13,110 nt of DNA from DATAAM01 sp036260075 (GCA_036260075.1 DATAAM010000016.1:1-13110); one strand, 5' to 3'; counted from the stretch's first letter, positions 1 to 6,853 are shown. Translations and numbers: made by a program. Notes: generated by a model from the sequence alone, not told the origin.

Positions 1-1176
1 GCGGCGCCCACCGAACCCGCCGCCGCCGGGCCGATCGAGGACTACCGCGCTCGGGTGCTGGCTGCGCTGGGCGGGTCCACGGCCGACGCCGCTGTCGTCG
101 TGTCGGTGGAGGGCGTCGGGCGCGTGGTCGACCTCAGCGGCGCCGTGGGTCTGCCGCCCGCGTCGACCCAGAAGCTCTACACGGTGGGCGCCGCGCTGGC
201 CCGCCTCGGTCCCGACGCCCGCCTGCGCACCGAGGTGCGGCGCGTGGGCGCACTGCACCCGGACGGCACGCTGGCGGGCGACCTCGTCGTGGTGGGCGGC
301 GGCGACCCCACCCTCGACCGCAAGGCGCTGTTCGCCCTCGGCCACGCCGTGGCCCGGGCGGGCGTGCGCCGGGTGACCGGCGCGCTCTACATCGACGACA
401 CCCGCCACGACCGTGCCCGGTCCGGCCCGGGCTGGCGGCCCGACTGGGTGCCGTCGGAGTCGGGGCCGCTGTCGTCGTTCGCCGTCGACCGCAACGGGTG
501 GCGTCGGGACGCCGCCTTCCTGGCCGAGCCCGCCGGCCCCAACGGCGAGCGGGCTCGCATCGGCCTGGGGTGGGGCGGCGTGGCCTTCGGCGGGCCGACG
601 CGCTTGGGCGCCCACCCGCACGGCCCCGGCGAGCTCGTCACCGTGCGGGAGTCGCCCACGCTGGCCGAGCTGGCCCGCGGCATCCTCAAGGGCTCCGACA
701 ACTTCGCCTCCGAGCTCCTCCTCAAGGAGCTGGGCGCCCGGGTCCTCGGGCAGGGCTCCACCGGTGGCGGGATCGAAGCGGTGAACCGCCTGGCCGACGA
801 GCTGGGCGTCCCTCGTGGCTTCGGCGCCGACGGCTCGGGCCTGTCGCCGATCAGCAGGCACACCGCCGCGGGCGAAGTGGCCTGGCTGGAGGCGATGGAC
901 CGCCTGCCCTCGCACGTGGCCCTGCGCGGGGCGCTGGCGGTGGCCTGCGGCGACGGCACCCTGCGCACCCGGCTGTGCGGCACGGCGGCAGCAGGCCGCA
1001 TGGCGGCCAAGACGGGCACGCTGCCCGGCGTGGTCACGCTGGCGGGCTACACCACGACCACCGGCGCGGGCCGGAGGGTCACCTTCGCGGTCATGCTGGC
1101 GAACGCCCGCAACCCCGGCGCGGCCCGGGCTGCGATGGACCGCGCCGCGGCCGCGATTGCTACGTTCCCGGGCTGA
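1..1176 (+). CDS. dacB: D-alanyl-D-alanine carboxypeptidase/endopeptidase, PBP4 (DacB) family, 5' end cut by the window
   Basis: A penicillin-binding serine peptidase of family S13 that trims or cleaves peptidoglycan stem peptides outside the membrane. The frame is open from base 1, so the start and any signal peptide lie upstream; the GTG at 55 is only the first internal start codon. All three active-site motifs are visible: STQK with the nucleophilic Ser at base 163, SDN at bases 694-702, and KTG at bases 1009-1017. The stretch after SxxK (VVVGGGDPTL, then YIDDTRHD and AVDRN) is typical of the family. About 177 residues separate SxxK from SxN, compared with about 245 in E. coli PBP4 and R39, so part of the inserted domains appears to be missing, as in shorter actinobacterial members. 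The stop is TGA at 1174-1176. The family call is secure; substrate preference cannot be read from the sequence. Confidence 0.93.
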   Translation, partial: AAPTEPAAAGPIEDYRARVLAALGGSTADAAVVVSVEGVGRVVDLSGAVGLPPASTQKLYTVGAALARLGPDARLRTEVRRVGALHPDGTLAGDLVVVGGGDPTLDRKALFALGHAVARAGVRRVTGALYIDDTRHDRARSGPGWRPDWVPSESGPLSSFAVDRNGWRRDAAFLAEPAGPNGERARIGLGWGGVAFGGPTRLGAHPHGPGELVTVRESPTLAELARGILKGSDNFASELLLKELGARVLGQGSTGGGIEAVNRLADELGVPRGFGADGSGLSPISRHTAAGEVAWLEAMDRLPSHVALRGALAVACGDGTLRTRLCGTAAAGRMAAKTGTLPGVVTLAGYTTTTGAGRRVTFAVMLANARNPGAARAAMDRAAAAIATFPG

Positions 1177-1211
1177 CCGAGGCGGCGCGTTTCGCCGACG
1201 GCCCGCCTCGG
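1177..1211 (+). terminator. Inverted repeat just after the dacB stop, possible terminator or mRNA hairpin
   Basis: A perfect 9-bp inverted repeat, CCGAGGCGG (1177-1185) and CCGCCTCGG (1203-1211), encloses a 17-base loop that itself contains a small GCG/CGC pairing. It begins directly after the stop codon of the carboxypeptidase gene. No T-run follows, so it is not a classic intrinsic terminator. It could attenuate or stabilise the transcript between this gene and the glycosyltransferase gene that starts at 1251. Confidence 0.35.
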
Positions 1212-1250
1212 GTACCGCTGGGCACCGACCGAGAGCACGAGGGCGACCGC

Positions 1251-2915
1251 ATGGGGCCAGGACAACCGGGCGCGACGACGACCACGCCCTCGTCGGTCGC
1301 CACCGACATCCGGGTCCTGCCCGCCCCTGCGCCCGCAACGGCGGTCCCGTCCCCCTCGGCCCCGGCCCCCAGCCGCCGTGGGCTGCCCACGCTCGTGTGG
1401 CTGGTCCCCCTGGTCGCTGCGTCCGGGCTGCTGCGGTGGGAAGGCCGCCACGCCTGGTTCTGGATCGACGAGGGCATCTCGGTGGGGATCGCCTCGCACT
1501 CCCTCGCGGAGCTGCCGGGCGTCCTGCGCCAGGACGGCGCGCCGCCGCTGTACTCGCTCGTGCTCCACCTCTGGATGCGCCTGTTCGGCGACGGCGAGGC
1601 GGCCACCCACGCGCTCTCGTGGACGTTTGCGCTGGCCTGCATCCCCGTCGCCTGGTGGGCGGGCCGCACGGTGTTCGGCGAACGGACCGGCCGGGTGGCC
1701 GCCGTCCTTGCCGCCGGGCTGCCGTTCCTGACCGCCTACGCCAACGAGACCCGCCCCTACACGCTCCTCGCCCTGCTGTCGCTGCTCGTCGCCACCACGT
1801 GCACGAGGGCGCTCCTCCACGGCGAGCGCCGGATGCTGCCCGCCTTCGCGGCCTCGCTGGTCGCCATGCTCTACACCCACGCGTGGGGCGGTTACGTGGC
1901 CGCCGCCGCGGTGGCGGCCGTCGCCGCCGTGTGGGCGCGCAGCCGGTACCGGCGGCCTCGCCTGGCCCGCGACGGCGCCCTGAGCTTCGGCGTCGCCGCC
2001 TTGTGCTTCGCCCCGTGGCTGCCGATCCTGTTGCACCAGGTCCGCCACACCGGCGCCCCGTGGTCGCGGGTGCCCGGGCCGGAGGACGCGCTCCGACAGC
2101 TCGGCGGCTTGGCGGGCGACCAGCGGGTCTTGGCCGCCCTGCTGGTGGCCGCCGCTGCGCTCGCCCCGCTGGTGGCGGGACGGGGCCGGGTCGGCCGCGA
2201 GGCCCGCACCGTGCAGTTCCTCGGCGTCCTGTTCGTGCTGCCGGTGGTGCTGGCCTGGGTGGGCACGCAGGTGGAGCCGTCGTGGGCCGCCCGCTACCTG
2301 GCCGTCGTGCTCGGGCCCGCCCTCCTCCTGGTCGCCCACGGCCTGGCGCGGGCGGGCGTGCACGGGGTGGTGGCCCTCCTGGTGGCGCTCGTCGTGTGGA
2401 TCGACCCCGTCGCACGCCTGGCCGGCGAGGCACCCGAGCCGCGCGCCACTCGCAAGAGCAACGTCCGCACCGTCACCAACGCGTTCGCCGGCGCCCTGCG
2501 CCCCGGCGACGTGGTCGTCTCCACGCAGTTCGAGCAGGTGCCCGTGCTGCGCTACTACCTGCGCACACCGGGGTTGCGCTTCGCCACCCCGCTCGGCCCC
2601 GTGGCCGACCCCACGGTGGCCGACTGGCGCGACATCGAGGAGCGGCTGGCCGCCGCCGACGTGGGCGCCACCGCCCGTTCGCTCCTCGACCCCTTGGCCC
2701 CCGGCACCCACGTCGTGCTCGTCTCGCCCCGCCTGCGCCCGCCGGCCGACGCGCCCGAGTGGTTCGACCTCTTCCTGCGCCTCGACGCCGAGTGGCGGGC
2801 GGCCCTGGTCGCCCATCCCCGGCTGCGCGCCGGCCCCGTGGTGGGAGACCCGCCCGAAGGCCGTCGCATTCGCAACACCTCGGTGCGGGCGGCGCTGTTC
2901 ACCGTCGAGCGCTGA
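1251..2915 (+). CDS. Polytopic GT-C glycosyltransferase, PMT/ArnT (GT39/PMT_2-like) family
   Basis: A predicted integral-membrane glycosyltransferase of 554 residues that probably uses a polyprenyl-phosphate sugar and acts at the outer face of the membrane. After a Pro/Ala/Thr-rich, presumably cytoplasmic tail (residues about 1-45) comes the first membrane segment. Next is a loop with WIDEG, whose Asp73-Glu74 pair sits where GT-C enzymes keep their catalytic acid. The family signatures APPLYSLVLHLWMRLFG, NETRPYTLLALLSLL and LYTHAWG follow. After several further hydrophobic segments, the last third (about residue 400 on) is soluble and unassigned. The start is ATG 1251, chosen because CGAGGG at 1238-1243 gives a 7-base Shine-Dalgarno spacing; the frame is open further upstream, but only as a shadow inside the carboxypeptidase gene. 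The last 17 bases overlap the convergent yihY gene. Donor and acceptor are unknown. Confidence 0.88.
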   Translation: MGPGQPGATTTTPSSVATDIRVLPAPAPATAVPSPSAPAPSRRGLPTLVWLVPLVAASGLLRWEGRHAWFWIDEGISVGIASHSLAELPGVLRQDGAPPLYSLVLHLWMRLFGDGEAATHALSWTFALACIPVAWWAGRTVFGERTGRVAAVLAAGLPFLTAYANETRPYTLLALLSLLVATTCTRALLHGERRMLPAFAASLVAMLYTHAWGGYVAAAAVAAVAAVWARSRYRRPRLARDGALSFGVAALCFAPWLPILLHQVRHTGAPWSRVPGPEDALRQLGGLAGDQRVLAALLVAAAALAPLVAGRGRVGREARTVQFLGVLFVLPVVLAWVGTQVEPSWAARYLAVVLGPALLLVAHGLARAGVHGVVALLVALVVWIDPVARLAGEAPEPRATRKSNVRTVTNAFAGALRPGDVVVSTQFEQVPVLRYYLRTPGLRFATPLGPVADPTVADWRDIEERLAAADVGATARSLLDPLAPGTHVVLVSPRLRPPADAPEWFDLFLRLDAEWRAALVAHPRLRAGPVVGDPPEGRRIRNTSVRAALFTVER

Positions 2916-3995
2916 GCTCGCTCCGTCCCGACCGCGTCACCTCGTCGGCCACCATCGAGTGGTCGGGCAGCTCGACTGTCGCCCGCTTGGTGCCTCGCTT
3001 CCCTTCGTAGAGGACGACGTCGAGCACCGCCGCGTAGACCACGAGCTTGCCGAACAGCAGGAGCCACGCCAGCACGGCGAACACCACGCCGATGGTGCCG
3101 TACAGCTCCGACGACGACGCCACCGCCCGCGGCACCCAGTAGGCGCCGACCACCTTCAGCACCTCGAGGCCGAGCGTGCCGAGGATCGCCCCGGGCACGA
3201 GCGGGCGCCAACCCACGTCGACGTTGGGCAGGACCTTGGACGTCCACAGCCACAGGCCGAACGTCACCGCCGTCGTCACCAGCACGCCCAGCGGGGCGAG
3301 CGCGCCCGGCAGCCACCGCAGCGCGGTGGTCGCCCCTGCCGCGCCCACGAAGAGGATGCCCGCACCGCCCAGCCACAGCAATCCGAACGCCTTGTCCTTG
3401 GCGCCGCGGTCCTCCACCTGCCACACCTGGTCGAAGGCGTACTGGAGCGCGGCCACGAGCCCCAGCGACGACCACGTCAGGCCCAGGAGGCCGACGACCG
3501 ACGACGCCCGCCGCGACCGCTCGGCGGCTTCGACCGCGTCGCGGATGGCGTCGGCGGCGTCGCCGCTGAGGCCCAGCTGGCCGACGATGCGGGCGGCCAC
3601 GTCGGTGCCGCTCCGGGCCGAGACGAAGCCGAGCACTGCCACCACCAGGAGCAGCAGCGGGAACAGGGAGAGGAACGACTGCATCGTGACCGAGGCGGCC
3701 AGGTTGTTGCCCCGCAGCTCGCCGTAGCGGCGCTGCACTTGCAGCACCCGCCCCAGCCAGCGCCAGCCCCGCCGCTCGGCGAAGCGCAGCACGCGGCCCT
3801 TGGGGGCGGTCTCCTCTTCGACGCCCGCCGACTCCCGGTCGAACGGCCCAACGCGGCGTCGCCCGCCGTCGGCATGGTGGCGCTCCTGGAACCGTCGCAC
3901 ATCGCCGTGCCCGCCCCCGCTGCGAACGCGCCCACCGCCACCAGCGGGAGCACCTTCTCCTCCAGCGGGTCGCCGCCTCGGCGCTTCTTCGGCAT
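2899..3995 (-). CDS. YihY/virulence factor BrkB family membrane protein, with an apparent frameshift near its N-terminus
   Basis: An inner-membrane protein of the YihY/BrkB (formerly 'RNase BN') family, whose function is not settled. The core reads as family-typical: a basic amphipathic start (QRRYGELRGNNLAASVTMQ), the first membrane segment SFLSLFPLLLLVVAVLGF, then further hydrophobic helices, including SELYGTIGVVFAVLAWLLLFG near the C-terminus, which is highly typical. The stop is TGA read at 2901-2899. The core frame has no convincing start: GTG codons at 3900 and 3792 are possible, and the ATG at 4086 lies inside the divergent gene. A different frame from ATG 3995 encodes a coding-like N-terminus (MPKKRRGGDPLEEK, then a hydrophobic stretch). 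It would join the core in frame if one base were missing at about 3843-3845, giving about 365 residues. If the break is real, a shorter protein from 3900 or 3792 may still be made. Confidence 0.82.
3843..3845 (-). other. Probable single-base frameshift point in yihY
   Basis: Read on the minus strand, the frame from ATG 3995 has G/C third positions and plausible protein through residue 50 (ending AGDAALG). The YihY core frame then becomes coding-like from FDRESAGVEEE, whose Phe codon is 3843-3841. Adding one base between 3844 and 3843 would yield an Arg codon and join the two as AALG-R-FDRES. Upstream of this point the core frame has several A/T-ending codons; a little downstream the first frame loses its coding character. 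A sequencing or assembly error and a true mutation are both possible. Confidence 0.5.
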
Positions 3996-4001
3996 GGGGC
4001 C

Positions 4002-4007
4002 GCTGTA
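4002..4007 (-). promoter_or_regulatory. Weak -10-like hexamer for the minus-strand yihY start at 3995
   Basis: On the minus strand TACAGC is followed by 6 bases and then ATG 3995. The last base departs from the TANNNT consensus. The spacing is the same as at several plus-strand starts in this window, which gives modest support to ATG 3995 as the true, leaderless start. No -35 element is evident. Confidence 0.3.
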
Positions 4008-4026
4008 CCCACGCCCCGGTGGTCCG

Positions 4027-4032
4027 TAGCCT
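4027..4032 (+). promoter_or_regulatory. -10 hexamer TAGCCT ahead of the methyltransferase gene (leaderless start)
   Basis: TAGCCT fits the actinobacterial -10 consensus TANNNT and ends 8 bases before ATG 4041. There is no Shine-Dalgarno sequence between them, so transcription would begin at or next to the start codon. No clear -35 box was seen. Confidence 0.5.
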
Positions 4033-4040
4033 GAGCACCC

Positions 4041-4766
4041 ATGCGGCACTGGTTCGAGCCGATGGCCGAGCACATGGGAGAGGCATACCTGCGCTACTCG
4101 TTCACCAAGGGCACCGAGCAGGAGGTCGACTTCCTCGTCGACGTGCTGGCGCTCACACCGGGCGACCGAGTGCTCGACGTGGGTTGCGGCCCCGGCCGCC
4201 ACGCGCACGCCTTGGCCCGGCGCGGCATGCACGTGGTGGGCGTCGACATCTCCGCGCGCTTCGTCGACCTGGCGAGCCGCGACGCGCCGCCCACCGCGAC
4301 GTTCCGGCGCTGCGACGCACGCGACCTCCCCTACGAGGACGAGTTCGACGCGGTGATCTCGCTGTGCCAGGGCGCCTTCGGCCTCGTCGGCGAGGAGGAC
4401 CACTCCGTGCTCGAAGGCATGGCTCGCGCCGCCCGCTCCGGCGGCACCGGCCGAGTGGCGCTGACCGCGTTCTCCGCCTACTTCGCCCTCCGCTACCTCG
4501 AGGAAGGCGACGTGTTCGACGCCGACGCGGGCGTGCACCACGAGCGGGCGGTGGTGAAGAACGAAGCGGGGGAGGAGGCCGAGTTCGAGGCCTGGACGTC
4601 GTGCTTCACGCCGCGCGAGCTGCGCCTCCTGTGCGACCGCAACGGCCTGCGAGCGGAGCACATCTGGGCGGTGACGCCGGGCGCGTACGGGCGCACCCCG
4701 CCCGACATCGACCACCCGGAGTTCCTCGTGGTCGCCCGCAAGCCAACCGTTGGTACGCTTTCCTGA
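4041..4766 (+). CDS. Class I SAM-dependent methyltransferase, substrate unknown
   Basis: A 241-residue cytoplasmic methyltransferase with a single Rossmann-type domain. Motif I is VLDVGCGPG at residues 44-52, which binds the methionine part of SAM. The acid at the end of strand 2 is Asp69 (VVGVDIS), expected to bind the ribose. Motif II/III regions follow (CDARDLPYEDEFDAVISL), and the C-terminal half carries FTPRELRLLCDRNGL, common in small-molecule and lipid methyltransferases. ATG 4041 is chosen because the reading becomes protein-like immediately and a TAGCCT hexamer lies 8 bases upstream. The gene is divergent from yihY and 30 bases ahead of rpsA; the rpsA promoter hexamer lies inside its last codons. 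Nothing in the sequence identifies the substrate. Confidence 0.88.
   Translation: MRHWFEPMAEHMGEAYLRYSFTKGTEQEVDFLVDVLALTPGDRVLDVGCGPGRHAHALARRGMHVVGVDISARFVDLASRDAPPTATFRRCDARDLPYEDEFDAVISLCQGAFGLVGEEDHSVLEGMARAARSGGTGRVALTAFSAYFALRYLEEGDVFDADAGVHHERAVVKNEAGEEAEFEAWTSCFTPRELRLLCDRNGLRAEHIWAVTPGAYGRTPPDIDHPEFLVVARKPTVGTLS
4754..4759 (+). promoter_or_regulatory. Candidate -10 hexamer TACGCT for rpsA
   Basis: TACGCT matches TANNNT and lies within the last codons of the preceding methyltransferase gene. Initiation about 7 bases downstream would give a 5' untranslated region of roughly 30 bases before ATG 4797. That region is less GC-rich than its surroundings and carries GAAAG (4781-4785) as a weak ribosome-binding site. 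No convincing -35 box is seen. Confidence 0.45.
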
Positions 4767-4796
4767 TCCCTGTCCGAACCGAAAGCGAACTCATCC

Positions 4797-5645
4797 ATGT
4801 CCGACAACACCACGACGACTGAAATCCCCGACGACGAGTACGTCCCCAAGCAGATCACGGAGGACGACCTCGGGGGCATGTCCCTTGAAGACGCCATCGC
4901 CGGCACCATCGTCGAGTTCGACGACGGCGACATCGTCAAGGGCACGGTCGTGAAGGTCGACAAGGACGAGGTCCTGCTCGACATCGGCTTCAAGAGCGAG
5001 GGCGTGATCCCCGCTCGCGAGCTGAGCATCCGCCACGACGTCGACCCGTCCGAGATCGTCAGCCTCGGCGAGGAGGTCGAGGCGCTCGTGCTCCAGAAGG
5101 AGGACAAGGAGGGTCGCCTCGTCCTCTCCAAGAAGCGGGCCCAGTACGAGCGGGCCTGGGGCACGATCGAACAGATCAAGGAGACAGACGGCGTCGTCAC
5201 AGGGCCGGTGATCGAGGTCGTCAAGGGCGGCCTCATCCTCGACATCGGGCTGCGCGGCTTCCTCCCCGCCTCGCTCGTCGAGCTGCGCCGGGTGCGCGAC
5301 CTCCAGCCCTACGTGGGCAAGACGCTCGAGGCCAAGATCATCGAGCTCGACAAGAACCGCAACAACGTGGTGCTGTCCCGCCGGGCCTGGCTGGAGGAGA
5401 CGCAGAAGGAGCAGCGCGAAGACTTCCTCGCCAACCTCAAGCCGGGTGAGACGCGCCGGGGCGTGGTGTCGTCGGTCGTCAACTTCGGCGCCTTCGTCGA
5501 CCTGGGCGGCATGGACGGCCTCGTGCACGTGTCCGAGCTGTCGTGGAAGCACGTCGACCACCCGTCGTCGGTGGTGCAGGTGGGCGACGAGATCGACGTG
5601 CAGGTCCTCGACGTCGACCTCGACAAGGAGCGCATCAGCCTCTAG
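4797..5645 (+). CDS. rpsA: 30S ribosomal protein S1, first part (S1 domains 1-3), ending at an in-frame TAG
   Basis: Ribosomal protein S1 binds mRNA on the 30S subunit and assists initiation. Translation starts at ATG 4797 with an acidic N-terminus of about 40 residues. Three S1 (OB-fold) domains follow: residues about 43-113 (IVKGTVVKVDKDEVLLDIGF), about 128-200 (GPVIEVVKGGLILDIGLRGF) and about 219-285 (GVVSSVVNFGAFVDLGGMDG). The frame is closed by TAG at codon 283, exactly where the conserved L-S-x-K segment ending the third domain should continue. The same frame resumes as normal S1 sequence straight after it, with a fourth domain, up to 6188. A 282-residue three-domain protein is what plain translation gives; the intact gene would encode about 463 residues, the usual four-domain actinobacterial length. 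Confidence 0.93.
   Translation: MSDNTTTTEIPDDEYVPKQITEDDLGGMSLEDAIAGTIVEFDDGDIVKGTVVKVDKDEVLLDIGFKSEGVIPARELSIRHDVDPSEIVSLGEEVEALVLQKEDKEGRLVLSKKRAQYERAWGTIEQIKETDGVVTGPVIEVVKGGLILDIGLRGFLPASLVELRRVRDLQPYVGKTLEAKIIELDKNRNNVVLSRRAWLEETQKEQREDFLANLKPGETRRGVVSSVVNFGAFVDLGGMDGLVHVSELSWKHVDHPSSVVQVGDEIDVQVLDVDLDKERISL
5643..5645 (+). other. rpsA: In-frame TAG interrupting rpsA
   Basis: The codons read ATC AGC CTC TAG CTC AAG GCC. At the same place each of the other S1 repeats has Ser: TCC in domains 1 and 2 (LSKK, LSRR) and TCG in domain 4 (ISLSIKQ). One C-to-A change from TCG explains the TAG. Everything downstream keeps frame, codon use and homology, so the interruption is a single substitution and not decay. 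TAG ends other genes here (6186-6188, 9538-9540, 11137-11139), so it is not a generally reassigned codon. Confidence 0.9.
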
Positions 5646-5696
5646 CTCAAGGCCACCCAGCAGGGCCCGTGGCAGGAGTTCGCCAACGCCCACCGG

Positions 5697-6188
5697 GTGG
5701 GCGAGCTGGTGTACGGCCGGGTCACCAAGCTGGTGCCGTTCGGCGCCTTCGTACAGGTGGGCGAGGGCATCGAGGGCCTGGTGCACATCTCCGAGATGGC
5801 AGTGCACCACGTCGACCTGCCCGAGCAGGTGGTCACGCCGGGCGAGGAGCTATGGGTCAAGATCATCGACATCGACCTGTCCCGTCGCCGCATCAGCCTG
5901 TCGATCAAGCAGGCGGCCGAAGGCGGCGAGGTGGCGGCCGAGTACCGCGAGCACTTCGGCGAGCACGCCTACGACGAGCAGGGCAACTACATCGGCCCCG
6001 CCGTCAGCACCGAGTTCACGCCCGACAACGAGGCCCAGGCGGCCTGGGCCGACTACGCCGCCGAGTACGGCCTCGACCCGCACACGGGCGAGCCGGTCGA
6101 GCAGGCGAGCGAGGCCGTCGCCGAGGCCACCGAGCCGGCCGCCGCCGAGGCCACTGAGGCGGGGGCAGACGAGGCGCCCGCCGAATAG
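5697..6188 (+). CDS. rpsA: 30S ribosomal protein S1, C-terminal part (S1 domain 4 and acidic tail), downstream of the in-frame TAG
   Basis: This is the continuation of rpsA in the same frame, which is open from 5646. It begins with the end of domain 3 (LKATQQGPWQEFANAH) and goes on to the fourth S1 domain (GELVYGRVTKLVPFGAFVQVG), ending ISLSIKQAAEGG. After a linker (GEHAYDEQGNYI) the protein finishes with an Ala/Glu-rich acidic tail of about 30 residues. GTG 5697 is the first start codon after the stop, but no Shine-Dalgarno sequence precedes it, so it is probably not a genuine separate start. The segment would be translated only if the TAG is read through or is a sequence error. The stop is TAG at 6186-6188, followed by a strong hairpin. 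Confidence 0.85.
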   Translation: MGELVYGRVTKLVPFGAFVQVGEGIEGLVHISEMAVHHVDLPEQVVTPGEELWVKIIDIDLSRRRISLSIKQAAEGGEVAAEYREHFGEHAYDEQGNYIGPAVSTEFTPDNEAQAAWADYAAEYGLDPHTGEPVEQASEAVAEATEPAAAEATEAGADEAPAE

Positions 6189-6201
6189 CAGTCGCCCCCG
6201 C

Positions 6202-6246
6202 GTTGGAGGCCTTTCGGTCCGCTGGGCGGACCGAAACGCCTCCGAC
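6202..6246 (+). terminator. Long perfect hairpin after rpsA, probable transcription terminator
   Basis: Arms 6205-6222 and 6226-6243 pair at 17 of 18 positions (only C6211/C6237 mismatched) around a three-base TGG loop. A further G-T wobble and two pairs extend the base to 6202/6246. The stem contains GGTCCGC/GCGGACC and GGAGGC/GCCTCC. It starts 14 bases past the rpsA stop codon. There is no T-run, as is common for terminators in GC-rich actinobacteria. A new promoter hexamer follows at 6263, consistent with a transcription-unit boundary between rpsA and coaE. Confidence 0.72.
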
Positions 6247-6262
6247 CGTGACGCGTCGCCCG

Positions 6263-6268
6263 TAGCAT
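6263..6268 (+). promoter_or_regulatory. -10 hexamer TAGCAT ahead of coaE (leaderless start)
   Basis: TAGCAT fits TANNNT and is followed by exactly 6 bases and then GTG 6275, with no Shine-Dalgarno sequence. This is the geometry expected when the transcript begins at the start codon. It lies just beyond the hairpin that ends rpsA, so coaE probably has its own promoter. Confidence 0.55.
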
Positions 6269-6274
6269 CGCCTC

Positions 6275-6853
6275 GTGGTGGTGATCGGCCTCACCGGAGG
6301 CATCGGATCGGGCAAGTCGACGGTGGCGGGGCTCCTCGCCGAGCGAGGGGCGGTCATCGTCGACGCCGACGGCATCGCCCGCGAGGTGGTGGAGCCGGGC
6401 GGCCCGGCCCACGACGCCGTGGTCGCCCGCTTCGGCACCACCGACCGCCCCACGATCGCGTCCGTCGTCTTTGCCGACCCGCAGGCCCGGGCCGACCTCA
6501 ACGCCATCGTGCACCCGGCGGTCGGCTTTGAGATCGCGAGGCGCCTGGCCGAGCACGCCGACACCGACCGCGTCGTCGTCCTCGACCTCCCGCTGCTGGT
6601 GGAGACCGGGGGCCGCGACCGCTACCCGGTGGCGGGCGTGGTCGTCGTGGACGCGCCGGTGGAGGTGGCGGTGGCGCGACTGGTCGAGCAGCGGGGGATG
6701 GACGAGGCCGACGCCCGCGCCCGCGTCGCCGCCCAGGCCACCCGCGGGGAACGGCTGGCGGCCGCCGACTTCGTGATCGACAACAGCGGCTCGCTCGCGG
6801 GTCTGCGGGAGGAGGTGGAGCGGTGCTGGTCCTGGATGCGTTCTTTGCGCTGA
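6275..6853 (+). CDS. coaE: Dephospho-CoA kinase
   Basis: This cytoplasmic enzyme phosphorylates the 3'-hydroxyl of the ribose of dephospho-CoA, using ATP, in the last step of CoA synthesis. The P-loop GGIGSGKST spans residues 8-16. It is followed by VDADGIAREVV, with the substrate-binding D-x-D at residues 30-32, then LDLPLLVE, VVDAPVEVAVARL, and the lid/adenine region AQATRGERLAAADFVIDNSG. All are family hallmarks. At 192 residues it is slightly short because the loop between RFG (residues 52-54) and VFADP is about 8 residues shorter than in typical CoaE proteins. The start is GTG 6275, placed 6 bases after TAGCAT; a second GTG follows immediately. The last 31 bases overlap the next gene. 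The rpsA-coaE order is conserved in actinobacteria. Confidence 0.96.
   Translation: MVVIGLTGGIGSGKSTVAGLLAERGAVIVDADGIAREVVEPGGPAHDAVVARFGTTDRPTIASVVFADPQARADLNAIVHPAVGFEIARRLAEHADTDRVVVLDLPLLVETGGRDRYPVAGVVVVDAPVEVAVARLVEQRGMDEADARARVAAQATRGERLAAADFVIDNSGSLAGLREEVERCWSWMRSLR
6807..6820 (+). promoter_or_regulatory. Strong Shine-Dalgarno region inside coaE for the gene at 6823
   Basis: GGGAGGAGGTGGAG lies within the last coaE codons. Its AGGAGG core (6810-6815) is 7 bases before GTG 6823, which settles the start of the downstream gene and implies translational coupling. Confidence 0.75.

Noticed and set aside
498..1250. Upstream extension of the glycosyltransferase frame through the carboxypeptidase gene
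   Set aside because: The extension is low-complexity Arg/Gly/Pro sequence out of frame with dacB, while ATG 1251 has a well-spaced Shine-Dalgarno sequence and begins the plausible protein.
4797..6188. TAG recoded as an amino acid throughout the genome, or pyrrolysine insertion
   Set aside because: TAG ends three other reading frames in this window at sensible protein ends, and S1 has no pyrrolysine site; a single-base change or local readthrough is simpler.
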